A DNA stretch of 64,000 nucleotides from G963675935 sp963675935 (GTDB taxonomy: Bacteria; Planctomycetota; Planctomycetia; Pirellulales; Thermoguttaceae): assembly GCA_963675935.2 (NCBI GenBank), contig OY780964.2, positions 992,001-1,056,000 on the forward strand, in the 5' to 3' direction. The notes below the pieces were generated by a model. That model did no database searches. It was not told the DNA's origin and saw only the letters and a list, made by a program, of their open reading frames with translations. The position numbers and the translations under genes are program-made. Positions 1-8,424 of this stretch are shown here, one piece after another (positions within the stretch are counted from its first letter, which is position 1; every line of letters begins with the position of its first letter).

Positions 1-486
1 GAGAACGGCCGCGTGCTGTTCGTGCCGCTCGAAGAGCTTCTGCAACGTTTTCAAGATCAAGCGCAGCGGCAGATTTACAAGTTGCAAGGCCAGCCGGAGT
101 TGACCGACACGATTGGGCCGGTCGAAGGGTTTCGGCTTCGCTACACGCTCGAGCGGCACGACGTTTCGCCCGAGGAATTTCGCTCGACCGGCCACGGCGG
201 CAGCTACGCCCGGCTGAAGCGGTGGACGCTCATTCCTGTGTCGAACGACTTGGGCGAGCCGGTGCGGCTGGCTCTTCAAGACGGCTCGGAATTCCGCCAC
301 ACGCTCAAAAAAATCTTGCCGGGCCGAACGACAATCACCATTTGGGTTTATCCCGACGGTTTCGACGCCTTCCGTCAAATCCGTCGCGAGTTGTATCGGC
401 AAAACTATTTGATCGCGGCGCGGCCGTTGCCGCCGGGCGAGCCGATCGCCGGATCGCCGGACGGCAGCAAGTCGGCGGCGCAGTGA
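1..486 (+). CDS. Hypothetical protein, 5' end outside window
   Basis: The reading frame is open from the first base, with codons for Glu-Asn-Gly-Arg before the GTG at 13, so the gene begins upstream and only the last 161 codons are present. The visible part is a soluble, mixed-charge sequence with an aromatic-rich centre (around WTLIPVSNDLGEP and TITIWVYPDGFDAF) and a disordered Ser/Ala/Gly tail. I see no recognisable catalytic motif. It ends 66 bp before a palindromic repeat. I do not recognise the family; it may be a planctomycete-specific protein. Confidence 0.7.
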   Translation, partial: ENGRVLFVPLEELLQRFQDQAQRQIYKLQGQPELTDTIGPVEGFRLRYTLERHDVSPEEFRSTGHGGSYARLKRWTLIPVSNDLGEPVRLALQDGSEFRHTLKKILPGRTTITIWVYPDGFDAFRQIRRELYRQNYLIAARPLPPGEPIAGSPDGSKSAAQ

Positions 487-551
487 CAGAACTGCAAAGT
501 TGTTCGTAGTTCCGCCTTTAGTTCTACTGCGCATGGTTGGATGGTAGTTTC

Positions 552-633
552 GTTTAGCCGGCGGGCTTGCCCGCCGTGAGATTTGCCGCAAAACCCCGTA
601 TGAGGACACGGCGGACAAGTCCACCGGCTAAAC
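552..633. repeat. Palindromic repeat family A (GTTTAGCCGGCG...), diverged copy
   Basis: The arms begin GTTTAGCCGGCGGGCTTG and end with the complement CCGGCTAAAC around a spacer of about 30 bp. Better-conserved copies occur at 6813, 13599, 20205 and 22050, with a half copy at 27203. Confidence 0.85.
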
Positions 634-746
634 GACTTGTTGTCGCATTCACGCTTAATGACATAACTCGTTGACACAATTCATGTTGTGGCAAACATGC
701 TGGCCAACCATGCGCAGTAGAACTAAGCGGGACATTGCGACATTGT

Positions 747-1769
747 TCATCGGACGCTTGCTTCCCCTCGCAATCCCTTCCATTTCTCCGACTCGCGGGT
801 TTCTTCTCGACCGTCCATCGTGCGGACGAGAAACGCCGCCGTGCCGGGCGTGTTTTCAATGAGCTTCAACCCCTTTTTCATGCCAAGAATCGCAACGGCC
901 GATGAAAGGCCATCGGTGCTCAAACCGTCGGGCCCGACGACCGTCACGCCGTCGTGGTGTGTAAGCGGAGAACCAGTTCGCGGATCGATCAGGTGCGAAT
1001 AGCGAGTGCCCTGGATGACGGCATATTGCCACAGGTCGCCGGAAGTGGAAATCGCCGCGTGCGAAAGATAGAGATACTCGCGCGGCGGGCTGCCGACCGC
1101 CGGCGGGGCAATGCCGATCCGCCAGCCGGGCCGTTCGGGCGGCGGATCGCCCACGCCGATGTTGCCGCCCGCCTCGACCATCATCCGCGTAATCCCCCGG
1201 GCGCGCAGGGCCCTCATCGCCTCGTCGACCGCGTAGCCCTTGGCGATTCCGCCGAGGTCCAATCGCATCTTCGGCCGCAGGAGTTCCACCGCCTGTTGGT
1301 CCGGGTGAAGCCGAACGAACCGATAGCCGACTTTCGACCTAGCTTCTCGCAGCGAGTCGGGCGAGGGAAGTTCCTTGGTTCGCCGGGCGTTGCGCCAGAT
1401 TTTGACCACCGGCCCGACGGTCACGTCGAATGCCCCGTCCGAGCGTTCCGAAAGTTCCAACGAGCGGACCAACACACGCCAGAGATCGTTGCTGACGCGG
1501 ACGGGCTCCCCCTCGGTCGAGGTATCACAAAGTCGCCGCAGTTCGCTTTGCGGGTCGTAATCGCTCAGCAGCGCATTGAGGTCGTGGAACCGTGCAAACC
1601 CCGCCTGCGCGGCGGCGGCCGCTGTTGCGTTGTCGGCCGCATACAGTATAATGCGGATTGGCACGGCCATCTCGGTCTGCGCGAACTCGAACCGCTCGAG
1701 GGGCGAGGCCGCCGACGCAGTGGCCGTCCACCCCATGCCTATCAGCCACAAAATCACTAGCCTTCCCAT
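747..1769 (-). CDS. apbE: FAD:protein FMN transferase (ApbE family)
   Basis: ApbE enzymes move FMN from FAD onto a Thr of a target flavoprotein outside the cytoplasm. This 340-residue protein has an N-terminal hydrophobic signal sequence ending near ASA and the family landmarks in order: an FDVTVGPVVKIW block, the LDLGGIAKGYAVD segment, EAGGNIGVGD, the ISTSGDLWQYA motif, HLIDPRTGSPL and a late DGLSTDGLSSAV metal/nucleotide region. The length matches the family (about 300-350). No Rnf/Nqr or other obvious flavoprotein target is next to it. It is transcribed divergently from the lipoprotein gene at 1869, with about 100 bp between them. Confidence 0.92.
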   Translation of the reverse strand: MGRLVILWLIGMGWTATASAASPLERFEFAQTEMAVPIRIILYAADNATAAAAAQAGFARFHDLNALLSDYDPQSELRRLCDTSTEGEPVRVSNDLWRVLVRSLELSERSDGAFDVTVGPVVKIWRNARRTKELPSPDSLREARSKVGYRFVRLHPDQQAVELLRPKMRLDLGGIAKGYAVDEAMRALRARGITRMMVEAGGNIGVGDPPPERPGWRIGIAPPAVGSPPREYLYLSHAAISTSGDLWQYAVIQGTRYSHLIDPRTGSPLTHHDGVTVVGPDGLSTDGLSSAVAILGMKKGLKLIENTPGTAAFLVRTMDGREETRESEKWKGLRGEASVR

Positions 1770-1868
1770 GTGGGTCGGTCCCTCCTGTGTCGGTTGACGC
1801 TTTGTCGGTGTTTTCTGAAGCTCGATTTTTCGATTTCATTGATTTCATTAAGGAAGAAGGAGTCCCTG

Positions 1869-3272
1869 ATGTCTAGCGTAGTGCATACCGTGTGCTTTCC
1901 GCAACGGCTGGCAAGTCTTTTGATGGTCCTTTCGGTCTTGGCGCTGTTGGGTTGCCAGCCGAGCGCCCCGGCGAAGAAGGATGCGCCGAAGAGTTCGCCC
2001 GCGACGGGTTCAAACCAAGAAAAAGCTCCGGCTGCCGAGCCATCGGCCGCCAAGGACATGCCGGGCGTTGAGGGACCGGTGAAGGCGATGCCAGACGCGG
2101 CGCCGGCGAAAGAGCCGGCCAAGGAACCTGCCGCGGTTCCGCCGGCCAAAGAGGCGCCGGCCTCGCCGAAGGTCGGCAATGAAGCGCCGGCCGGCGACAA
2201 GCCCGCGGCACCGGCCGGCGTGAACGCCGACACGCCGGATTTGTTGCCCGCGGTGAAGTGGATGCCCAAGCCCGCCGGCGACAATCCCAACGCCGAGGCG
2301 GCTGACGCCAAGGCCATGAAGCCGTATAGCGAGAAGCTCACCGCCGAGTTGAACCTTGATCTGGTTCCGATTCCCGGCGGCACGTTCAAGATGGGCAGCC
2401 CCGCCTCGGAGAAGGAGCGCAAGGCCGACGAGGGTCCGCAGGTCGAGGTCAAGATCGAACCGTTCTGGATGGGAAAGTGCGAAATATCGTGGAACCAATA
2501 TGAGTTGTGGGGAATGGGCCTCGACAAGGAGCGGCGCGCCGCGAAGAAGCAAGAGGTTACGCAGTGGGACAAGTCGGCCGACGCCTTGGCCATTCCCACC
2601 AAGCCCTATTCCGACATGACCTTCGGCATGGGCAAGGAGGGCTATCCGGCCATCTGCATGACCCAGTTCGCCGCCAAGATGTATTGCAAGTGGCTCACGG
2701 CCAAGACCGGCCACTATTATCGGCTGCCGACCGAAGCCGAGTGGGAATACGCCTGTCGCGCGGGCACGACCACCGCCTATTCATTCGGCGACAACCCCGA
2801 AAAGCTCGATGACTTCGCCTGGAACACCGACAATTGCGAAGAGAAGTATCACAAGGTAGGCCAGAAGAAGCCGAACCCCTGGGGCCTGCACGACATGCAC
2901 GGCAACGTGGCCGAGTGGTGCTTGGACCAGTACAGCGCCGACCGCTACAAGAAGCTTGGCGACAAATTGGTTGAAAATCCGCTGGACATCGTGACGAAGG
3001 CCTATCCGCAGGTGGCTCGCGGCGGGGCGTGGACCGACGAGGCCCCGTTGCTGCGCAGCGCCGCGCGGCGAGCGTCGAGCAAGGATTGGAAGATGCAAGA
3101 CCCGCAGATTCCGCAGAGTATTTGGTATTTCACCGACGCGCCGTTCGTCGGATTCCGCGTGATCCGTCCGTTGCGGACGCCCACGGCCGAGGAGGCCTCG
3201 CGTTATGAAATCACCGATTTCGAGAAGCAGGAGTTTCTCGATTATCGCAAGGCGCAAGCGGGCAAGCAGTAA
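1869..3272 (+). CDS. Lipoprotein with formylglycine-generating-enzyme (SUMF1/FGE-sulfatase) domain
   Basis: The start at 1869 is chosen over an in-frame upstream codon because GAAGGAG lies 8 bp before it and because residues 1-25 then form a lipoprotein signal peptide with lipobox LLGC. A disordered Ala/Pro/Lys-rich spacer (about residues 30-165) leads to a C-terminal FGE-sulfatase fold: IPGGTFKMGSPASEKERKADEGP, the RLPTEAEWEYACRAGT block, and WGLHDMHGNVAEWCLDQY, ending with VARGGAWTDEAPLLRSAARR and FVGFRVIRP. In true FGEs two Cys and copper activate sulfatases. Most planctomycete relatives are of unknown substrate and often attached to membranes, so I do not claim a sulfatase partner. Confidence 0.88.
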   Translation: MSSVVHTVCFPQRLASLLMVLSVLALLGCQPSAPAKKDAPKSSPATGSNQEKAPAAEPSAAKDMPGVEGPVKAMPDAAPAKEPAKEPAAVPPAKEAPASPKVGNEAPAGDKPAAPAGVNADTPDLLPAVKWMPKPAGDNPNAEAADAKAMKPYSEKLTAELNLDLVPIPGGTFKMGSPASEKERKADEGPQVEVKIEPFWMGKCEISWNQYELWGMGLDKERRAAKKQEVTQWDKSADALAIPTKPYSDMTFGMGKEGYPAICMTQFAAKMYCKWLTAKTGHYYRLPTEAEWEYACRAGTTTAYSFGDNPEKLDDFAWNTDNCEEKYHKVGQKKPNPWGLHDMHGNVAEWCLDQYSADRYKKLGDKLVENPLDIVTKAYPQVARGGAWTDEAPLLRSAARRASSKDWKMQDPQIPQSIWYFTDAPFVGFRVIRPLRTPTAEEASRYEITDFEKQEFLDYRKAQAGKQ

Positions 3273-3376
3273 TCGCAGCCGTTTGCGGCTTCGCAAATAG
3301 AACCATCCGCTTGCGATTTCGCAAGCAAGTGTTTTCGTCGTTTCCAACATCACCATTCCAACCTCGGAGTACTTCG

Positions 3377-4660
3377 ATGAGCAATCAAATTACGCCATCC
3401 CGCCGTGATTTCTTGAAAGGCGCGTCCGCAACTGCCGCGGGCATCGCCTTGGCCGGAGGCTTGAACATCGCCCGGACGGCCCACGCCGCCGGCGGCGATG
3501 AACTGAAAATCGCCCTGATCGGCTGCGGCGGGCGCGGTCAGGGCGCCGCGAACGATTGCCTCGGCTCGTGCGAAAACGTCAAGCTGATCGCCGTGGCCGA
3601 CGCCTTCGCCGACCGGGCCAACGGTTGCGCCGACTGGGCCAGGAAAGCGCACGCCTCCAAAGTTGATCTGCCTGCCGATCGCGTCTTCGTCGGCTTCGAC
3701 GCCTACGAAAAGGCGATTGCCGCCGGTCCGGACGTTGTGCTGATCGCCACGCCGCCGGGATTCCGCCCGATCCACTATGCGGCCGCGGTCAAGGCCGGCA
3801 AGCACGTCTTCATGGAGAAGCCCTGCTGCGTCGACGCCCCCGGCTTCCGCTCGCTGATGGAGATGAACAAGCTTGCCGACGAGAAGAATTTGAAGGTCGT
3901 CGTCGGATTGCAGCGGCGCTACCAGAAGTCCTACATCGAAGGCATCAAACGGATTCACGACGGCGAGATCGGCAATTTGATCTGCTGCCGCGCCTACTGG
4001 AACGGCACCGGCATCTGGTTCCGCGATCGTCAGCCCAGCCAAACCGAAATGGAATACCAGATGCGCAACTGGTATCACTTCGTCTGGCTCTGCGGCGACA
4101 ACATCTGCGAGCAGCACGTTCATAATCTCGACGTTTGCAACTGGGCCAAGTGCGACCATCCGGTCGAAGCCAATGGCATGGGCGGTTGTCTCCAGCGGTA
4201 CAAAAATCTCGATCCCAAGAAGGGCTCGGGCCAGATATTCGACGAGCATTTCGTCGAGTTCACCTACAAGGACGGCAGCAAACTCTACAGCCAGTGCCGC
4301 CAGATTCCGGACACCTGGAGCACTGTCGGCGAGGCGGTCCACGGCACGAAGGGCACGTCGAATTGCCAACACGGCGGCGGCGGGCGCAATCCCTACGAGC
4401 AGGAACACATCGTCCTGGTCGACGCCATCCGCAAGAACGAGAAGCACAACGACGGCTGGTATGGCGCCACGAGCAGCTTCACGGCCGTGTTGGGCCGCAT
4501 GGCCACGTATTCCGGCCAAGTCGTTCGATGGGACGACGCGGCCGCCAAAGGCCCGAGCGAGATGCCCGAGAAGTTCGCCTTCGACGCCAATCCGCCCGTG
4601 ATGCCCGACAAGGACGGCCGCTACCCGATCGCGATGCCGGGCGTTTTCAAGCCGTACTAA
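3377..4660 (+). CDS. Tat-exported Gfo/Idh/MocA family oxidoreductase
   Basis: The start at 3377 gives a twin-arginine signal (SRRDFLKGASATAAG, then an Ala-rich h-region ending HAA) and is preceded by CTCGGAG. The mature protein has an N-terminal Rossmann fold with IALIGCGGRGQGA (NAD(P)-binding), the family EKP signature in VFMEKPCCVDAPGF, and a C-terminal alpha/beta domain with EQHVHNLDVCNWA. It is a predicted periplasmic NAD(P)-dependent sugar or inositol oxidoreductase of the type much expanded in planctomycetes; the substrate cannot be read. A terminator-like hairpin follows at 4715. Confidence 0.92.
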   Translation: MSNQITPSRRDFLKGASATAAGIALAGGLNIARTAHAAGGDELKIALIGCGGRGQGAANDCLGSCENVKLIAVADAFADRANGCADWARKAHASKVDLPADRVFVGFDAYEKAIAAGPDVVLIATPPGFRPIHYAAAVKAGKHVFMEKPCCVDAPGFRSLMEMNKLADEKNLKVVVGLQRRYQKSYIEGIKRIHDGEIGNLICCRAYWNGTGIWFRDRQPSQTEMEYQMRNWYHFVWLCGDNICEQHVHNLDVCNWAKCDHPVEANGMGGCLQRYKNLDPKKGSGQIFDEHFVEFTYKDGSKLYSQCRQIPDTWSTVGEAVHGTKGTSNCQHGGGGRNPYEQEHIVLVDAIRKNEKHNDGWYGATSSFTAVLGRMATYSGQVVRWDDAAAKGPSEMPEKFAFDANPPVMPDKDGRYPIAMPGVFKPY

Positions 4661-4714
4661 AGCGTCGCCTCCCCTCTCCAAAATGGAGAGGGGACCGATT
4701 TTCGTGGTCATCCA

Positions 4715-4752
4715 CGGCCGGCCGCAAGATTCGTCTGCGGCCGGCCGCTTTT
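4715..4752 (+). terminator. Rho-independent terminator after the oxidoreductase gene
   Basis: A 12-bp perfect GC stem (CGGCCGGCCGCA / TGCGGCCGGCCG) with a 9-nt loop is followed by C and TTTT. It starts 55 bp after the stop codon at 4660. A weaker hairpin (CCCCTCTCC AAAA TGGAGAGGGG) sits between the two. Confidence 0.7.
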
Positions 4753-4832
4753 CTTGCGTGAACGGCTGAGCCTTCCGCCCAACGATCACGGCGACGACCC
4801 GTAAGGACCGGCGAATCAATAACTGTCGGAAT

Positions 4833-4883
4833 GTCGCCTTTCGCTCCGCGAAAGAACGCTGCTTTCGCGGAGCGAAAGGCGAC
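4833..4883. repeat. Palindromic repeat family B (GTCGCCTTTCGCTCCGCG...)
   Basis: A near-perfect palindrome with arms GTCGCCTTTCGCTCCGCGAA / TTCGCGGAGCGAAAGGCGAC and a short loop. A second copy is at 9536-9598. Confidence 0.9.
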
Positions 4884-4904
4884 ACTTATTTCCTCGCCGG
4901 TCCT

Positions 4905-5000
4905 AAGACGCACACGCGACAATTCGTGCAATTGCTTGCCGCGCACGAGAAGCGGTTGGGCGGCTGCGTGCTGTCGCTGGCGCCCAACTGGAGCGACGCA
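4905..5000 (+). pseudogene. Remnant of an ECF-type RNA polymerase sigma factor
   Basis: In one frame this stretch reads RQFVQLLAAHEKRLGGCV followed by LSLAPNWSDAEGG. That closely resembles the start of region 2 of planctomycete ECF sigma factors, which typically have a ..LLxxHxRxLyxYVLSLvPNWADAE.. pattern. Similarity stops right after this block and no complete ORF follows. The rest of the 770-bp gap between 4660 and 5434 holds the family B palindrome and, at about 5150-5173, half of a family E repeat (GGCGACAGGAGTCGCCTCCT). Confidence 0.55.
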
Positions 5001-5433
5001 GAAGGTGGCTTCCACCAGCACCCTTTGGATCGAACCACGTCGAGCTTTCCGAGCCTTACGACACGCCGATCCTCGAGTACATGCCGATCGGCCGGGAGAA
5101 TGCCAAAAGCACCTGAAAAAGCGGGGCGTCTATTACGAGGTGGGCATCGTCGGCGACAGGAGTCGCCTCCTACAGACTTTTTCAACAGGCTGTTAGCTTT
5201 CATTTCTCGTTCCCACGCTCCGACGCCGCGAATTTTCACAGTGGTTTTTGCGGGAAATCGCACCCTCGGATCGCGGGAGCAAAACGCAAACCAAAGGTAC
5301 GGCTGCGGGCTTGCAGGTGTAGAGAAATGGCGAATCATGGCGTAAAATGGAAAAGACTGTCCCGATAGCGGCAACTAGAATATTCCCCCCGTTGCAGCAC
5401 GACTGCCACGCCAACGAACGAGCGACCCCCGCC

Positions 5434-6765
5434 ATGAAACGCCTTATGTATGCGGCTGCCATCGCAATTTTTGCCACGGCGGCTTTCGCCGACGACTCCG
5501 CCCCCAACCCCCGGCGAACTCCCGCCGTCGAAGTCTTTCAACGCTACAAGGACGCCGTCATCTATCTCACCGGACCGATGGTCGATCGGCGAGGGCTTCC
5601 CGTCGAAGAGTTCTTCAAACTTCCCAACCGGCGCGAAGTCACCAATCTCGGCACGGGCTTCGTCGTCCACGAGTCGGGCTACATTCTCACCAATGCCCAC
5701 GCCGTGGAAAACCCGATCTACCACGAAGTAACCTTCAGCAACGGCAAAAAAATGCCGGCCGAACTGTTGGCCGTGGTTCGAGAACACGATCTGGCCCTGC
5801 TGAAAGTCGACACGAAGCAACCTCTAACCGCCGTGAAACTGGCCCGCGCGGGCGACCTCCTGATCGGCGAGCCGGTCATTGTGATCGGCAATCCCGAGGG
5901 GCTGCTGCTGACCTGCACCACCGGCGTGGTCAGCGCCGTCGGACGCGCCACCAAGCCAAGCGGGTTGCCGGGCATCGTTCTGCACGGGCTGATTCAGACC
6001 GACGCCGCCATCAATCCCGGCAGTTCCGGCGGACCGTGGTTCAACGCCTTGGGCGAAGTGATCGGCATCACCACATCGGTCAAGCGCGACGCCGAAAACA
6101 TCGGCTTCGGCATTTCCGTCGCGGCGATCCGAAACAATCTGCCCGACATGCTCGACGTGGAACACCGCCAGGAGATCGTCACCGGATTGGAACTCAAGCC
6201 GAGCGAGCCGTGCCATGTGTCGAGCGTCGCCGCTGATTCGCCCGCCGCCGCGGCCGGCGTCCAGCCGAATGACCGCTTGGAAAAACTCGACGGGAAGCCG
6301 CTGGCCGGCCGGCTCGAATACAGCTTCGCCCTGATCGGCCGGCGGTCGGGCGACACCCTGAAGCTCGATTTGCTCCGCGACGGCAAACCCGTTCAAGCGT
6401 CGCTGGTGTTGGCCCCGCGTCCGAAACCCGACGGCGCGGCGATTCTGAAGACCCAGTACGGTTTAACGGCGGTTCCGTTGGACGCGGAGAAGGCGAAGGC
6501 CACGTCGTTGCGGGTGCAACGCGGCGTCGTCATCGCGGACGTGGCGAAGGGATCGCCTTGGGACTACGACAAGCTGAAATCGCCGCCGCTGCCGGGCGAC
6601 GTGCTGGCCCGGATCGACAGCATTCGCCCGCGCGATCTGGACCACGTCGGGCTGCTGCTGGATCGCATTCAACCCGGCAAAACCGTCAAAATGGTGCTAT
6701 TGCGGCGGTCCGGCGACACGGTGACTCGCATCGACTTGACGACCGTCTCGCCCCCCCGACAGTGA
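5434..6765 (+). CDS. HtrA/DegP-like serine protease with PDZ domains
   Basis: The ATG at 5434 opens a clean signal peptide (MKRLMYAAAIAIFATAAFA). The trypsin-like domain has the full triad: His89 in ILTNAHAVEN, Asp119 in REHDLALLKVD and Ser198 in NPGSSGGPWF. A PDZ domain follows (about residues 220-320; VSSVAADSPAAAAGVQPNDRLEKLDG), and a second PDZ-like segment is seen near 360-430. It is a predicted periplasmic quality-control protease. Length (443 aa) fits DegP-like proteins. A second paralogue lies at 30068. Just upstream is non-coding debris with repeats. Confidence 0.9.
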   Translation: MKRLMYAAAIAIFATAAFADDSAPNPRRTPAVEVFQRYKDAVIYLTGPMVDRRGLPVEEFFKLPNRREVTNLGTGFVVHESGYILTNAHAVENPIYHEVTFSNGKKMPAELLAVVREHDLALLKVDTKQPLTAVKLARAGDLLIGEPVIVIGNPEGLLLTCTTGVVSAVGRATKPSGLPGIVLHGLIQTDAAINPGSSGGPWFNALGEVIGITTSVKRDAENIGFGISVAAIRNNLPDMLDVEHRQEIVTGLELKPSEPCHVSSVAADSPAAAAGVQPNDRLEKLDGKPLAGRLEYSFALIGRRSGDTLKLDLLRDGKPVQASLVLAPRPKPDGAAILKTQYGLTAVPLDAEKAKATSLRVQRGVVIADVAKGSPWDYDKLKSPPLPGDVLARIDSIRPRDLDHVGLLLDRIQPGKTVKMVLLRRSGDTVTRIDLTTVSPPRQ

Positions 6766-6812
6766 GAACATGTGCTACAATTGATGGTTGTAATGCGTTC
6801 GTTTGCAATGTC

Positions 6813-6884
6813 GTTTAGCCGGCGAGCTTGCTCGCCGCGTGGAATGTCGCCCCAAAACGCGGCGAGCAAGCTCGCCGGCTAAAC
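6813..6884. repeat. Palindromic repeat family A
   Basis: Arms GTTTAGCCGGCGAGCTTGCT / AGCAAGCTCGCCGGCTAAAC flank a loop containing GGAATGTCGCCCCAAAA. The 13599 copy shares this loop almost exactly. Confidence 0.92.
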
Positions 6885-6914
6885 AAAGCAGTTGAGTTCA
6901 TTGAAAGTCGTTCC

Positions 6915-7859
6915 ATGCGGATGTTTGGTTGCGTTCTGATTTCGCTGTTCCTCGGCGCCACTGCGGCGGCGCGAGAGATTTACGTCGATAACCTTGCCGG
7001 CGATGATCGCTCGACCGGCCGGCAAGCCCGCGATCCCGGCGGCACGGCCGGCGCGGTCCATTCCTTGGCCCAAGCCCTGCGGCTGGCCGGCAGCGGAGAT
7101 ACGATCGTTCTGGTCAAGACCGACACGCCCTATCGAGAAAGCGTCACCCTGATGGGCAACCGCCACGGCGGCACGGCCGACCGGCCGTTTACCATTCGCG
7201 GCAACGGCGCCGTTCTCGACGGTTCCGCGCCTGTGCCGTCCGACGCTTGGGAACACGTTCGCGGCGCGATTTTCCGGCTGCGCTCGACGCCGACGAGCTA
7301 TCCCCTGTTGTTCCTCGACGGCCGGCCCGCCATGCGCGTGGTCGCCGCGCAAAAAGCGAAGGAGCCGCCCGACCTTCAGCCGCGCCAGTGGTGTTCGATG
7401 GCCGGGCAAATCTATTTTTGCGTCGAGCCGGGCAAGCTGCCTCGCGATTATAAGCTGAGTTGCCCCCGCCTGACGACCGGCTTCACGCTGTTCCACGTCG
7501 AGCACGTGCGAATCGCCGACCTCGTCGTGCAGGGATTCCAATTGGACGGCGTCAATCTGCCAAACAGCGCCCGGCACATTTCGCTTTCGGGCGTAACCTG
7601 CCAGGACAACGGCCGGAGCGGCGTCGCCGTGGGCGGGGCCTCGCTGGCCGCGATCGATGGCTCGCTGCTTGCCGGAAACGGTTATGCCCAACTGTTGACG
7701 TTGCCGTGTTCCGAAACGCATGTGCGGGAAGTCAAATTATTTTCGGGCTCCGCGCCCGGCTGGGTTGACGAAGGCGGTCGGGTCTATCGCGATGGCCATC
7801 GCATTGAAGGCGGCTGGGATGGATTTCAGCCCAATGTCTCGCGGGAGTCGAAGCCATGA
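6915..7859 (+). CDS. Secreted right-handed beta-helix (pectate-lyase-fold) protein, short
   Basis: The start at 6915 gives a signal peptide (MRMFGCVLISLFLGATAAA). The mature part begins REIYVDNLAGDD, the usual opening of planctomycete parallel beta-helix proteins (YVDxxxGxDxxxG). It continues with SLAQALRLAGSGDTIVL and repeated turns such as PFTIRGNGAVLDGSAPVP and HISLSGVTCQDNGRSGVAVG. At 314 residues it is short, so it may bind rather than cleave polysaccharide. It overlaps the next gene by 4 bp (ATGA), suggesting translational coupling to the response regulator. Confidence 0.75.
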   Translation: MRMFGCVLISLFLGATAAAREIYVDNLAGDDRSTGRQARDPGGTAGAVHSLAQALRLAGSGDTIVLVKTDTPYRESVTLMGNRHGGTADRPFTIRGNGAVLDGSAPVPSDAWEHVRGAIFRLRSTPTSYPLLFLDGRPAMRVVAAQKAKEPPDLQPRQWCSMAGQIYFCVEPGKLPRDYKLSCPRLTTGFTLFHVEHVRIADLVVQGFQLDGVNLPNSARHISLSGVTCQDNGRSGVAVGGASLAAIDGSLLAGNGYAQLLTLPCSETHVREVKLFSGSAPGWVDEGGRVYRDGHRIEGGWDGFQPNVSRESKP

Positions 7860-8302
7860 AACGCGACACCGTCGTGGGACGGCCGATGGAAATCCTCCTG
7901 ATCGAGGATGATCTCGACGACGCCGGTTTGACGATCGAGGCCCTGCGCAACGGCGACGTGCCTTGTCGTATCAGCCTGGTGCGCGACGGCGAGGAGGCGA
8001 TGGAATTTCTGCTGCGGCAAGGCAAATATCGCCGCGCTCCCCAGCCCGACTTGATCCTCTTGGACCTCAATCTGCCGAAGAAGGACGGACGCGAAGTGCT
8101 CACCGAGGTCAGGGCCGACCAGCGACTGTCCGGCGTGCCGGTGGTCGTGTTGACCAGCTCGCGCACGCACCAGCAGATTTTGCAGGCTGAAAACCTCCAC
8201 GTGGAAAGCTACCTGACCAAACCGGTCGATCTGGAGGAGTTCGAACGGGTGGTCAAGTCGTTGCGGAAGTACATGCTTTCCGACGTGATTCTGCCGCCGT
8301 AA
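7856..8302 (+). CDS. Single-domain response regulator (Rcp1/CheY-like)
   Basis: A 148-residue receiver domain without output domain. The acidic pocket is in LLIEDDLDDAG, the phosphoacceptor Asp in DLILLDLNLPKKDG, the Thr/Ser switch in VVVLTSSRT and the Lys in SYLTKPVDLEEF. The NLPKKDGxEVL pattern and the extra loop around RQGKYRRAPQPD are typical of Rcp1-like regulators paired with phytochrome-type kinases, but no kinase is adjacent. An internal ATG at 7886 (MEILLIEDD) is an alternative start. The 4-bp overlap with the beta-helix gene makes co-translation likely. Confidence 0.88.
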   Translation: MKRDTVVGRPMEILLIEDDLDDAGLTIEALRNGDVPCRISLVRDGEEAMEFLLRQGKYRRAPQPDLILLDLNLPKKDGREVLTEVRADQRLSGVPVVVLTSSRTHQQILQAENLHVESYLTKPVDLEEFERVVKSLRKYMLSDVILPP

Positions 8303-8341
8303 GAATTAGGGCCTGTAGAAAAACAAGTTGGTGAATTATAC

Positions 8342-8400
8342 GTAGGACGGATTTCCGAATCCGTCCAGTTTTCGGGAACGGATTCGGAAATTCGTCCTAC
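8342..8400. repeat. Palindromic repeat family C (GTAGGACGGATTTCC...)
   Basis: Arms GTAGGACGGATTTCCGAATC and its complement, converging on a loop of about 12 bp. A second copy is at 23528-23586. Confidence 0.88.
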
Positions 8401-8424
8401 AAAATTGCACAAGCTAACAGCGTC

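Noticed and set aside
3350..4885. Long open frame of 511 codons on the minus strand
   Set aside because: It lies antisense to the Tat-exported oxidoreductase and is a by-product of high G+C; no ribosome-binding site or family pattern.
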